From: a virus
Direction: 5' to 3' (one strand)
DNA length: 40,620 nt
Virus record (IMG/VR): IMGVR_UViG_3300042503_001580
Location: 1-40,620 of that record
In this document: positions 1-7,397 of the stretch, piece after piece
How positions within the stretch are numbered: the stretch's first letter is position 1
Layout: each line of letters opens with the position of its first letter
The notes under the pieces: generated by a model
Seen by the model: only the letters and a program-made list of their open reading frames with translations
The model's database searches: none
Told to the model about the DNA's origin: nothing
Program-made: the position numbers and the translations under genes

Positions 1-1
1 A

Positions 2-571
2 TACACCACTGACGACATTCAAATAAACGAACTTGGTGAAAAAAACGCCAAGTTGGAAATTGAACTGTTAAGAAATTCCGAACAGTTGAATGAATTGTTG
101 TCAAAAATACAACAGTTAAACGGAGAAATTTCGATTAAGACCACTGAAATTGACAACATCAGACAAGAATCTTCCACTAAAACGACAGAAATGGAAAGTA
201 TTTTCCAAAATGAAATGTCTAAAAAGGATCAAGAATTAGACGAACTTAGACGAACTTTAGACGAAAACGAAAATGATTTTAATGATCTTAAAGATGAAAT
301 GTCATCTAAAATAGACGGAATGGAAAGTAATTTTCAAACTACATTGTCTATGAAAGAAGTTGAATTACAACAACTTAAAATAAGTTTAGAAGAAAACCTA
401 AACAATGAAAAATTGAAACTTCTTCAGCAGACGATACAAAATCTTAGAGGAGAACTTCAACAAAAGAATGAACAAATAAAAGAGTTAGAAAAAATAAACC
501 GAGAACTTTTGAATGGTAACCAAAATCAGGCTTATCTTCTGAGGGGATCAAACTTAAATAGAAGATTATGA
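2..571 (+). CDS. Coiled-coil protein, 5' end outside the window
   Basis: The reading frame is open from the first bases of the window, so the gene begins upstream; a TTG at 53 is only an internal codon. The visible 190 residues are almost entirely heptad-like, rich in E, K, Q and L, and contain a repeated pattern (two copies of a segment with K-x-x-E-M-E-S/D-x-F-Q around residues 57-120). This is a long coiled coil without catalytic motifs. Such proteins serve as scaffolds, tail rods or structural spacers in large phages, but nothing here decides which. Its stop overlaps the next start by four bases (ATGA), so the two genes are probably translationally coupled. Confidence 0.75.
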   Translation, partial: YTTDDIQINELGEKNAKLEIELLRNSEQLNELLSKIQQLNGEISIKTTEIDNIRQESSTKTTEMESIFQNEMSKKDQELDELRRTLDENENDFNDLKDEMSSKIDGMESNFQTTLSMKEVELQQLKISLEENLNNEKLKLLQQTIQNLRGELQQKNEQIKELEKINRELLNGNQNQAYLLRGSNLNRRL

Positions 572-915
572 TAATTTTAATGTGGATTTTGGCGTCATAC
601 GGAATGACAACAATATTGGTGTATGGGTCAATATTTAATGGATTAAGAAATTGGATACATAAATGGGGAAACTCTGATTATTATGCATTTAATGGGATAG
701 GAAAGTTTTTATCGGGATTAATATCCTGTATGTTATGCACATCAACATGGGTAGGATTTTTCTTGTCATTAACACTTTTTGCCCCATGGCACGAATTTGT
801 TGGACTTAATAAATATTTTTCCATATTCTTTGATGGAATCACATCTGCAGGTGCCGTTTGGGCGTTGAATGGTGTAATAGAATGGTTTGAAGAAAATAGA
901 CCTAATAACAATTAA
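568..915 (+). CDS. Small integral membrane protein with C-x-x-C-x-x-x-W motif
   Basis: 115 residues with hydrophobic segments near residues 1-22, 45-72 and 85-105. The centre reads SCMLCTSTWVGF. A cysteine pair followed by a small residue, W and G inside a membrane segment resembles the DUF1360-type small membrane proteins of phages and bacteria (family resemblance recalled, not searched). It starts inside the stop of the coiled-coil gene, so it belongs to the same operon. Function unknown; it may modify the host envelope. Confidence 0.75.
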   Translation: MIILMWILASYGMTTILVYGSIFNGLRNWIHKWGNSDYYAFNGIGKFLSGLISCMLCTSTWVGFFLSLTLFAPWHEFVGLNKYFSIFFDGITSAGAVWALNGVIEWFEENRPNNN

Positions 916-925
916 AAATAAATAA

Positions 926-1078
926 ATGGAAACAAAAAAAGTTATCGAAGTAAATCTCGGAGTTGGAATGGATCAATTATTTCCAAGACCAGTTCAGATC
1001 GTAGTTAATGACGAAGTTGAAGAAACTAATGAAGAAAATAATAATTTAAACACACAAGAAAATGGGGAAGAACGCTAA
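926..1078 (+). CDS. Small acidic protein, 50 aa
   Basis: An ATG at 926 opens a 50-residue frame (METKKVIEVNLGVGMDQLFP...) ending at TAA 1076-1078. It fills the gap between the membrane protein and the next gene, starts 10 nt after the preceding stop, and overlaps the next gene by 17 nt, as is typical of this operon. The last 20 residues are rich in E and N. No family recognised. Coding status rests on its position and the continuous spacing. Confidence 0.6.
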   Translation: METKKVIEVNLGVGMDQLFPRPVQIVVNDEVEETNEENNNLNTQENGEER

Positions 1079-1391
1079 AGAACACAAAAAAAGAGTTGCA
1101 AAACGTAACGCAAGATTGGCACAACAAAAATCAGGAATGCAAAAAGCATTTGACATGTTGGTTCAACAACAACTTGCAAAGTTAAAAGAAGATGAATTAA
1201 AAATTGAAACAAATGGACAAGAAATGAACTATGATGTTGTTCAAGACAAGATTGTTGACACAGCATTTAGTTTCATTCCAAATGATGAAGCATCTTCAAA
1301 AATTAATAATGAATTTGGGGGGAATGTCGCATTTAAAGAAGAAAATCCTGAGATCATTTCAATTAATCAAGATTTAGGTTTAGAAAAATAA
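1062..1391 (+). CDS. Hypothetical protein with basic N-terminus
   Basis: 109 residues. The first 25 are strongly basic (MGKNAKEHKKRVAKRNARLA), followed by a Q/L-rich helix and an acidic tail. The basic helix suggests nucleic-acid contact but no domain is recognised. The next gene, the SbcC-like ATPase, starts 2 nt after its stop, so the two are co-transcribed. It could be an accessory to the recombination complex; that is inference from position only. Confidence 0.65.
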   Translation: MGKNAKEHKKRVAKRNARLAQQKSGMQKAFDMLVQQQLAKLKEDELKIETNGQEMNYDVVQDKIVDTAFSFIPNDEASSKINNEFGGNVAFKEENPEIISINQDLGLEK

Positions 1392-1392
1392 A

Positions 1393-3765
1393 ATGGATTT
1401 ATTCAATCCACCAAAATTATTCAATTATAATATTATGATAAAAGATTTGGACTTTTCAAAATTTGAAAATCCCATTATACAAGTTGTTTGGGAAGATTTA
1501 CCAGAAAACTTTACACAAGATAAAATCAAAAGTGTAAAGCATTATTTTTCCAAAAAGTATAATACAACAAACGTTAATGTTTTAACAAAGGCAAAGAACG
1601 TTGAAAGTGAAACTATGCAAAGTATTGATGTGTCGGTGAATATTACTGACACACAATACCAACTTGATCTTATTACCAATTACCTTAAATCAAAAGGACA
1701 TGAAGACAAAACTGATGATGTGTTAAACATCAACAGAATGGTTGAGAATAAGATGTCTGGTGATGAAGAAACTTCAGCACAATTTAAGAAATGGTATATC
1801 AGAAATATTGAGTTTTCAAACTTTTTATCATACGGTGAAAATCAAAGATTAAATTTTGATGCGTTGAATGGTATTGTGGTGGTTGAATCTGATCCTCCTA
1901 ATTTTGGTGGAAAAACTGTATTAACGGTGGATCTTTTAATGTTCTTGTTTTTTAACGAAACAACAAAGACAACAAAGGCCGAAGAAATATTTAACCGATT
2001 TTCAAACAAAGACAAAGTTCATGTTAAAGGTGAAATCACAATTGATGGTGAAGATTATGTTATTGTTAGAAACATCGAAAGAAAGATGTCCAAAAAAGGT
2101 GAATGGAATGTCAAAACCGAATTGGATTTCTTTAAAAAGTTGTCAGATGGCTCTTTATTAAATTTTACGGGAGAACAAAGAAGGGAAACAGAATCCTTCA
2201 TTAAAAACTCAATTGGGACAAAGGAGGACTTTTTAATGACGATCCTTACAACAGGATCAAACCTTGAGGACTTATTGGAATCAAAACCAACGGCAAGAGG
2301 TCAGGTGTTGTCAAGATTTATGGGTCTTGAGTTTTTGAAAAGAAAAGAAGAGGTTGCAAAAGAAATCTATTCAGAGTTTTCAAAACAAAAAATATCAAAT
2401 CTATATTCTTCAGAACAATTAAAAAATGATATTGAAACACACCAAACTTCAATCATAGAATTAAAGAATACAATCGCCGAAAGCAAAAAAAGTTTATCTG
2501 AAGTTGATGAGGCAATTGTAAAAGGAAAAACATATCGTGATGATATGTTAAAAAGAAAACATACCAACATTGATCAAGAGTTAAGCTTATTAAATCCTGA
2601 TAAAACCAAAGATGAAATAAAAGAAATTGAACGTGAGAAGTCAGGTTATTTAACAAAAATATCTGAAATCAAAGTCGTTGAACCATCTGAGTTTTACCAT
2701 GAGGATAAACATGATGAGGTTAAAGAACAATATAACAATGTTTATAAAGAGGTTATTCAAATTGACACTGAAATCGCATCAATCAACAAATTAAAATCTT
2801 CCGTTGAAGGTGGAATCAAATGTGAGCACTGTGGAATTGAGTTAATGAACGCAGCAATCACAAATTCGAAAATCGCAGAATTAGATGGACTTATTGTGCA
2901 AAAAAACACAAAAACAACACTTATGACGGATTTATCCAACAAAGAACAAAGTTTTGTGAAACTTAAAAAAGAGTTTGATGAATATGAAAAAAATAAGTTG
3001 GTTAAAGAGAAATATGAAATCTCGATTGAAAGTTGTGATTTAAAGATCGGTTCATTAAACGATAAGATTAAACGTTGGGAAGAGATACAAGATAAGATTT
3101 CTGAAAACCAAAAGATTGATTCGTTGTTGATCAAAGCTGACGTTAGATTAGATGAATTGGAACTTCAAAGAAGAACGATCAGTAATTCAATTTTAACAAA
3201 CGAGGGATCAATTAAATCACTTGATGAAAAGATTGATAACAACAAAAAAATGATTGTTAAAATTAAAGAGGAAGAAGAGAAAGAAAAAATCTTTAAGATC
3301 TATTTGGAACTTTATGGTAAAAATGGAATTTCAAAAATGATTATGAAAACTATGATGCCTTTAATCAATACAGAACTTCAAAGACTTATGGAAGATTCAT
3401 GTTATTTCAAAATGGAAATAAGAATTAACGACAAGAATGAAGTTGAGTTTATGATGATTGATAATGGAACTGGGGTTGAAAAACTAATGACTTCAGGAAG
3501 TGGATATGAGAAAACTTTATCGTCATTAGCGTTAAGAGCAGTATTGACTAAGATATGTAGTTTACCAACTCCCAACCTGGTTGTATTAGACGAAGTCTTT
3601 GGTAAAATATCTCCTGAGAACTTAGATATGGTATATGAATTCTTTGTGAAAATTAAGGATTATTTTGAAAAAGTGTTTGTTATATCGCATAATAGCGCTG
3701 TGTCATCATGGGGTGACCATGTGGTGAAAATTAAAAAAGAAAATAATTTGTCAAAAGTTTTGTAG
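1393..3765 (+). CDS. SbcC/Rad50-like recombination ATPase (T4 gp46 analogue)
   Basis: 790 residues. An SMC-type ABC ATPase head is split by a long coiled coil. The Walker A segment is around residues 166-175 (SDPPNFGGKT, K174), the zinc hook is C477-E-H-C480, the signature-like TSGSGYEKTLSSLA begins near 700, Walker B is NLVVLDEV with D733/E734, and an H-loop (VISHN) lies near the end. In T4 the gp46/gp47 pair resects DNA ends for recombination-dependent replication, and SbcCD does similar work in bacteria. The matching nuclease is not in this window unless it lies upstream. The protein is odd in having about 130 extra residues before the ATPase start (WYIRNIEFSNFLSYGE at 134), absent from T4 gp46. 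Family assignment is secure; the exact role is inferred. Confidence 0.93.
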   Translation: MDLFNPPKLFNYNIMIKDLDFSKFENPIIQVVWEDLPENFTQDKIKSVKHYFSKKYNTTNVNVLTKAKNVESETMQSIDVSVNITDTQYQLDLITNYLKSKGHEDKTDDVLNINRMVENKMSGDEETSAQFKKWYIRNIEFSNFLSYGENQRLNFDALNGIVVVESDPPNFGGKTVLTVDLLMFLFFNETTKTTKAEEIFNRFSNKDKVHVKGEITIDGEDYVIVRNIERKMSKKGEWNVKTELDFFKKLSDGSLLNFTGEQRRETESFIKNSIGTKEDFLMTILTTGSNLEDLLESKPTARGQVLSRFMGLEFLKRKEEVAKEIYSEFSKQKISNLYSSEQLKNDIETHQTSIIELKNTIAESKKSLSEVDEAIVKGKTYRDDMLKRKHTNIDQELSLLNPDKTKDEIKEIEREKSGYLTKISEIKVVEPSEFYHEDKHDEVKEQYNNVYKEVIQIDTEIASINKLKSSVEGGIKCEHCGIELMNAAITNSKIAELDGLIVQKNTKTTLMTDLSNKEQSFVKLKKEFDEYEKNKLVKEKYEISIESCDLKIGSLNDKIKRWEEIQDKISENQKIDSLLIKADVRLDELELQRRTISNSILTNEGSIKSLDEKIDNNKKMIVKIKEEEEKEKIFKIYLELYGKNGISKMIMKTMMPLINTELQRLMEDSCYFKMEIRINDKNEVEFMMIDNGTGVEKLMTSGSGYEKTLSSLALRAVLTKICSLPTPNLVVLDEVFGKISPENLDMVYEFFVKIKDYFEKVFVISHNSAVSSWGDHVVKIKKENNLSKVL

Positions 3766-3811
3766 ATTGAAATATTATTGTTAGATTTGTTTTAATATAG
3801 AATAAAATATT

Positions 3812-4273
3812 ATGAAAAAAATAAATGAACACAATGTAGATTGGAATTTAGTTGCAAAAGGTTTTGGGTTAAGTATAAAAGACACAATAGAAATGTTCAA
3901 TGACGGAAGAATGCTAGGTAGGGTTGGTGAATATATACATAAAAGATCTGAAAATGGTATTAGACAAAATGAAAATTCTTCATTTGATGTTAAAGAATCT
4001 GACGGAACTAAAAGTGAAATTAGAAGTATAACAGATAGTGTTAGTTTTGCATCCTCTAAAGAAGTTGGATTTGGTAGAAATGTTACTGAAGAAGGATTTA
4101 ATGAAAAATTAAATTCTTTAGATAGGTATGTATTAATAGATAAAAGACAAATAGTTGATGGAAAACTTTCATTTATTGAAGTGACAAAAGAAGACATAAT
4201 AAATTTAAATTTGGGTAAGAACAAATCCATGGCAGCAAATAAATTTTTTAAAATATATGATAGAACTCAATAA
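3812..4273 (+). CDS. Candidate PD-(D/E)XK restriction endonuclease
   Basis: 153 residues. Residues about 43-75 read as a compact nuclease core: G-E-Y-I-H-K-R, then S-F-D-V-K-E-S-D-G-T-K-S-E-I-R-S. The arrangement D...DG...E-x-R matches the D-(X)n-E-x-K active site of PD-(D/E)XK enzymes with K replaced by R. Its 3' end overlaps the following DNA methyltransferase by 17 nt, the arrangement of a type II restriction-modification pair. It is short for a restriction enzyme, though small ones exist. Alternatives are a solitary nuclease or a DNA-binding partner of the methylase. Function is inferred from motif and context. Confidence 0.5.
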   Translation: MKKINEHNVDWNLVAKGFGLSIKDTIEMFNDGRMLGRVGEYIHKRSENGIRQNENSSFDVKESDGTKSEIRSITDSVSFASSKEVGFGRNVTEEGFNEKLNSLDRYVLIDKRQIVDGKLSFIEVTKEDIINLNLGKNKSMAANKFFKIYDRTQ

Positions 4274-5063
4274 AATTTACAATGAAAATTGTTTAAATAC
4301 CTTGTCTAAAATTCCTAATAATACCATAGATTTAACTGTTACCTCACCACCTTATGATGATTTACGATCATATAATAATTATGTTACCGGTAAAAAAACA
4401 GAATTTAATGGATATTCTTTTGATTTTGAAAATATTGCAAAAGAACTTTTAAGAGTTACTAAAGAAGGTGGAATTTTAGTTTGGGTTGTGGGTGATGGAA
4501 CGGAGAAAGGTAGTGAAACAGGAACATCTTTTAGACAGGCATTGTTTTTCAAAGAAATTGGATTTAATATTCATGATACTATGATTTATATGAAAAATAA
4601 TTTTTCAAATCCATCTTCAAATAGATACCATCAAATTTTTGAGTATATGTTTGTTTTATCTAAGGGTAAACCAAAAACATTTAATTCAATAAAAGATCGA
4701 AAAAATGTTTATGCGGGACAAGTAGGTAGTTGGGGAAAAAATACCTCAAGACAAGTAGATGGGACCATGATTGAACGGAAGAAAAAAATAATACAAGAAT
4801 ATGGTCAGAGATATAACGTTTGGACATATAAAACATCAAAAAATGGTCAAGAAGATGAAATTGCATATAAACATCCCGCAATATTTCCGATACAACTTGT
4901 TAAAGATCATATAATAAGTTGGACAAACCCAAATGATTTGGTTTATGATCCATTTATGGGAAGTGGAACAACGGCAAAAGCCGCAATTCAAACAGAAAGA
5001 AATTTCTTAGGTTCTGAAATATCTGAAGAGTATTTTAAAATTTCACAAAAAAGAATTGGATAA
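4257..5063 (+). CDS. DNA methyltransferase (N4-cytosine or N6-adenine, beta type)
   Basis: 268 residues. Catalytic motif IV is TSPPY at 29-33 and the AdoMet-binding motif I is DPFMGSGTT from D231, so the order is catalytic first, AdoMet site last, as in the beta class. The enzyme should methylate an exocyclic amino group in a specific DNA sequence, protecting phage DNA from restriction or from its neighbour's nuclease. It begins within the preceding candidate nuclease gene. The target base cannot be told from sequence alone. A host-type promoter follows the gene, so this pair looks like a separate cassette between the recombination and sigma genes. Confidence 0.9.
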   Translation: MIELNKIYNENCLNTLSKIPNNTIDLTVTSPPYDDLRSYNNYVTGKKTEFNGYSFDFENIAKELLRVTKEGGILVWVVGDGTEKGSETGTSFRQALFFKEIGFNIHDTMIYMKNNFSNPSSNRYHQIFEYMFVLSKGKPKTFNSIKDRKNVYAGQVGSWGKNTSRQVDGTMIERKKKIIQEYGQRYNVWTYKTSKNGQEDEIAYKHPAIFPIQLVKDHIISWTNPNDLVYDPFMGSGTTAKAAIQTERNFLGSEISEEYFKISQKRIG

Positions 5064-5064
5064 T

Positions 5065-5097
5065 TTGTAACAAATCCCAACTTTATTCGTATATTTG
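5065..5097 (+). promoter_or_regulatory. Bacteroidetes-type promoter upstream of the sigma operon
   Basis: TTG at 5065-5067 and TATATTTG at 5090-5097 (spacer 22 nt) match the Bacteroidetes -33/-7 consensus TTG...TAnnTTTG. The spacer is slightly longer than the usual 19-20. Transcription would start about 5102, some 20 nt before the ATG at 5120. Confidence 0.6.
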
Positions 5098-5119
5098 TAG
5101 AACAATTAAAAACACACAT

Positions 5120-5644
5120 ATGAATTACTTACTTTTTGCATATTACAACGACACAGTAGAAAACACAGAAGAAAAGACACAAGAAATCGGAACCAAATTA
5201 GCGGAACACATGACTAGCGGTCAAGTTAAGTTCATGTATGGTGAAAGACACGCAATTTTCCATTTCGCATACAAAGGAGATTTTCAAGACGTTTCAGATG
5301 TAATGTTTTTTATCAATGAAGAACTTGAAGGGTTTGAATACTTCATTACAAAAAAATCAAAAGATTACTCTTCAAACTTTGATGAAGACAACCTAAATCA
5401 TTTAATGTCGTTAAGAAACACAACACCAAAAAAACGTAAGCCAACACCACCAAGATTGAGAACAAAAGATCTAAATGGTGAAGACACATTTATGGACCTT
5501 TCTGATTTATTTTTACATTTCAAAAAACCAAATGTTTGTAATCTAACTCTTGATGAATTACTTGATAAGATTAGCGAACAAGGTATGGAATCGTTATCTG
5601 AAATCGAAAAAGAAAAATTAGAAGAATACTCAAAATCACTTTAA
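5120..5644 (+). CDS. Unknown protein upstream of sigma factor
   Basis: 174 residues. The first 90 are a mixed alpha/beta region with no recognised motif; the middle is basic and proline-rich (KKRKPTPPRLRTKD). The last 35 residues (LTLDELLDKISEQGMESLSE...EKLEEYSKS) resemble the C-terminal helical motif found at the end of Bacteroidetes rhomboid-family proteins (L-D-x-L-L-D-K-I-x-x-x-G-x-x-S-L-x-x-x-E). This resemblance is from memory and suggests a host-derived tail. It lies 9 nt before the sigma factor gene behind the same promoter, so it may act with it. Function unknown. Confidence 0.75.
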   Translation: MNYLLFAYYNDTVENTEEKTQEIGTKLAEHMTSGQVKFMYGERHAIFHFAYKGDFQDVSDVMFFINEELEGFEYFITKKSKDYSSNFDEDNLNHLMSLRNTTPKKRKPTPPRLRTKDLNGEDTFMDLSDLFLHFKKPNVCNLTLDELLDKISEQGMESLSEIEKEKLEEYSKSL

Positions 5645-5653
5645 AACAAATAT

Positions 5654-6454
5654 ATGAAGGACAAAAACACAGGAGCACCTATTAATCAGGAGGAAATTTC
5701 GCATTACCTTAAAGACATTAGAAAAATTAAGGTAATGACCGCAGAACGGGAGCGTGAGCTGGCTAAAAAAATGAAGTCAGAAGATACGCCAATGTCCGAA
5801 AGACGAAGAATCGAACAAGAGTTAATTGAAGGAAATCTTCGTTTTGTTATTACGGTGGCAAAACAATATCAAAATCAAGGTCTTGATTTATCAGATCTAA
5901 TTGCTGAAGGAAATCTTGGTCTTATGAAGGCCATTAAAAACTTTGATTGGAACAAAGATCTTCGATTTATATCTTACGGGGTGTGGTGGATCAAACAATC
6001 AATCATCCAGTCTTTAAATGATAATTCAAGAACTATTCGACTACCAGTCAATGTTGTTCAGGATCTTCAAAGAGCAAAAAAAGAAGTTGAACAATCAGGT
6101 AAAAAACTTGAAGACAAGTTTGCATCACTACCTTCAATGATAGACTTAGATATGAATATCAATGAAGACGGAGATACATTATTGGATATGATTTCAAATA
6201 AGGACGCAGAATTACCTGATGCAGTATTTGACACCAAAGACATTTTAAAAGATAAAATGTTAAAACTTCTAAACGTATTGGATGATCGTGAAAAGTCGAT
6301 TGTTGGTGATTACTTTGGTCTAACAGGAACTCCAAGAACATTGGAAGACATCGGTTCTGATTTTGGTCTTACAAAGGAGCGTGTTCGTCAGATCAAAGAA
6401 AAGGCTCTTCGTAGACTTAGAAATGATTCTTCAGAGTTATTTGATTATCTATAA
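5654..6454 (+). CDS. RNA polymerase sigma-70 family factor
   Basis: 266 residues with clear homology to the Bacteroidetes primary sigma factor: region 1.2 about 14-45, region 2 about 55-125 (DLSDLIAEGNLGLMKAI...RFISYGVWWIKQSI) and region 4 about 200-258 with the helix-turn-helix LEDIGSDFGLTKERVRQIKEK. Between them region 3 is shorter than in host RpoD: the usual helix with E-x-P-x-x-x-x-L-A-E is missing and only about 65 residues separate regions 2 and 4. It should bind host core RNA polymerase and redirect it, possibly to the RTATTTAT motif seen before late-looking genes here. Family assignment is secure; the promoter it reads is inference. Confidence 0.93.
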   Translation: MKDKNTGAPINQEEISHYLKDIRKIKVMTAERERELAKKMKSEDTPMSERRRIEQELIEGNLRFVITVAKQYQNQGLDLSDLIAEGNLGLMKAIKNFDWNKDLRFISYGVWWIKQSIIQSLNDNSRTIRLPVNVVQDLQRAKKEVEQSGKKLEDKFASLPSMIDLDMNINEDGDTLLDMISNKDAELPDAVFDTKDILKDKMLKLLNVLDDREKSIVGDYFGLTGTPRTLEDIGSDFGLTKERVRQIKEKALRRLRNDSSELFDYL

Positions 6455-6461
6455 AAAAGTT

Positions 6462-6491
6462 TTGGCAGTTTAAAAAAAACACTTATCTTTG
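6462..6491 (+). promoter_or_regulatory. Bacteroidetes-type promoter, first RNA unit
   Basis: TTG at 6462-6464, 19-nt spacer, TATCTTTG at 6484-6491: an exact match to the -33/-7 consensus. About 50 bases around it (6456-6505) are repeated with few changes at 6658-6707. The predicted transcript starts near 6497 and no convincing gene follows. Confidence 0.8.
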
Positions 6492-6496
6492 TATCA

Positions 6497-6640
6497 CAAA
6501 CAACGGGTAAAGGTCAGAATGATATCTAACTGACTGGATGAGTAGAAGTGGCTTGGGATTAAAGAATCTTAAGTTGATAGGAAAATGGGAAACGATTAAG
6601 ATACTAAATAACTATCCTACTCAATCCACCCAAAAAAAAA
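6497..6640 (+). ncRNA. Candidate structured RNA 1
   Basis: No supported gene lies between the sigma stop and 6858. Downstream of a strong promoter the strand folds by eye into nested stems: GTCAG 6513-6517 with CTGAC 6530-6534; GGATGAGTAG 6536-6545 with CTACTC/ATCC 6617-6627 (ten pairs, one bulged A); and inside it ATCTTAA 6566-6572 with TTAAGAT 6596-6602. No terminator is visible before the second promoter, so the transcript may run on to the terminator at 6822. A 44-codon frame from 6538 exists but runs into the second promoter and looks spurious. No known RNA family recognised. Confidence 0.5.
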
Positions 6641-6663
6641 TATTTAAATTGAAAAAAAAAGTT

Positions 6664-6693
6664 TTGGTAATTTAAATATTTCTATTATCTTTG
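6664..6693 (+). promoter_or_regulatory. Bacteroidetes-type promoter, second RNA unit
   Basis: TTG at 6664-6666, 19-nt spacer and TATCTTTG at 6686-6693. The surrounding sequence, including the predicted RNA 5' end (TATCACAAACRACG), duplicates the promoter 202 bp upstream. Confidence 0.8.
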
Positions 6694-6699
6694 TATCAC

Positions 6700-6844
6700 A
6701 AACGACGAAAGATATAGTCAATCAAGTTTGTCGGGAAGCTTACTCCTGGGGTCGTAAGTCGTCGTGACACCGCGGTTAGTGTGTCGGGTTTAAATTCCTC
6801 GAATCGGACCGAAAAATTAAAGGGTGAGTTTTCTCACCCTTTTT
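6700..6844 (+). ncRNA. Candidate structured RNA 2, promoter to terminator
   Basis: A self-contained transcription unit of about 145 nt with no gene. Predicted pairings are ACGACG 6702-6707 with CGTCGT 6760-6765 (closing stem), CTTAC 6739-6743 with GTAAG 6754-6758 (inner hairpin), GACAC 6766-6770 with GTGTC 6781-6785, and TCGGG 6784-6788 with CC(T)CGA 6797-6802. The last two compete for 6784-6785. It ends in an intrinsic terminator. The third hairpin recalls a tRNA T-arm, but no acceptor or anticodon arm fits. Unknown role; a small regulatory RNA made by the host polymerase is the simplest reading. Confidence 0.6.
6822..6844 (+). terminator. Intrinsic terminator of RNA 2
   Basis: GGGTGAG 6822-6828 pairs with CTCACCC 6833-6839 across a TTTT loop, followed by a T run at 6840-6844. 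Confidence 0.9.
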
Positions 6845-6845
6845 G

Positions 6846-6852
6846 TATTTAT
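6846..6852 (+). promoter_or_regulatory. RTATTTAT motif before the gene at 6858
   Basis: GTATTTAT with 5 nt between the motif and the ATG at 6858, directly after the terminator T run. One of the recurrent start-proximal motifs described in the findings. Confidence 0.5.
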
Positions 6853-6857
6853 ATTAT

Positions 6858-7397
6858 ATGAATTTATTATCTGTTTTAAAAAATATTGTATTATCTGAAA
6901 CAAGAAAACAGAAATATAGAGGAACAACCCTATTTTCTAAAATTATTGATAATAAATTAATTCAATTAAAATCAACTCATCACCAAAGAAAAGAAAGATT
7001 TGGTAAAGAAAGTTATGACGACTTAGTTGATATGTATAATGAATATCTTGAAACAAGAAAATCTAAGTTTGAGCAACCACCCAGATTTGCAGTCCCTGAT
7101 TCAATGATAAAGGATCTGTTTGAAAATAGTTTAGATAAAATTTATAATTCTTTTGAGACCGAAAAACCTGAAAACGACCAAATTATTTTTGTAAAAAAAA
7201 GAAATAATAATGAAGACAACGAGCATTTCAAATACGTTGAAATTTTAATAAATAAAGATGGTAATTTTTTTAATATAATAACATCTGCATTTTCAAAAGA
7301 CGGGCAATTTCTAAAAACAAAAAAAGAAGAAAAAAAATCTAAAAGAGTAACTTTGGAGTTTTATAATAAAGAAAAAATAACTATTATTTATCTTTAA
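6858..7397 (+). CDS. Hypothetical protein with tag-like N-terminus
   Basis: I place the start at ATG 6858, because the upstream in-frame TTG lies in the terminator tail. The 179 residues start MNLLSVLKNIVLSE|T, a short hydrophobic helix ending in L-S-E, like the leader of other proteins here. The rest is basic and lysine-rich with no recognised domain; the C-terminal part (YVEILINKDGNFFNIITSAF) looks like a small beta-sheet domain. The gene sits between two structured RNAs and its stop codon overlaps the first stem of the downstream RNA. Function unknown. Confidence 0.65.
   Translation: MNLLSVLKNIVLSETRKQKYRGTTLFSKIIDNKLIQLKSTHHQRKERFGKESYDDLVDMYNEYLETRKSKFEQPPRFAVPDSMIKDLFENSLDKIYNSFETEKPENDQIIFVKKRNNNEDNEHFKYVEILINKDGNFFNIITSAFSKDGQFLKTKKEEKKSKRVTLEFYNKEKITIIYL

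Noticed and set aside
3781-4230. Minus-strand frame of 149 codons opposite the candidate nuclease
   Set aside because: The plus-strand frame has the nuclease-like core, overlaps the methyltransferase in operon style and starts with a good ATG; the minus frame is Ser/Leu/Phe-rich shadow sequence.
6530-6627. Hammerhead-ribozyme-like core near CTGGATGAG and GGGAAAC
   Set aside because: The conserved CTGATGA is broken by an extra base, and stems in the right order around a cleavage site are not present.
6538-6675. 44-codon frame in the first RNA unit (MSRSGLGLKNLKLI...)
   Set aside because: It runs through the duplicated promoter, ends in a lysine-rich tail caused by A runs, and its bases are better explained by nested RNA stems.
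6700-6815. tRNA-like T-arm (GGGTTTAAATTCC) in RNA 2
   Set aside because: The stem is imperfect and no matching acceptor, D or anticodon arm can be built.
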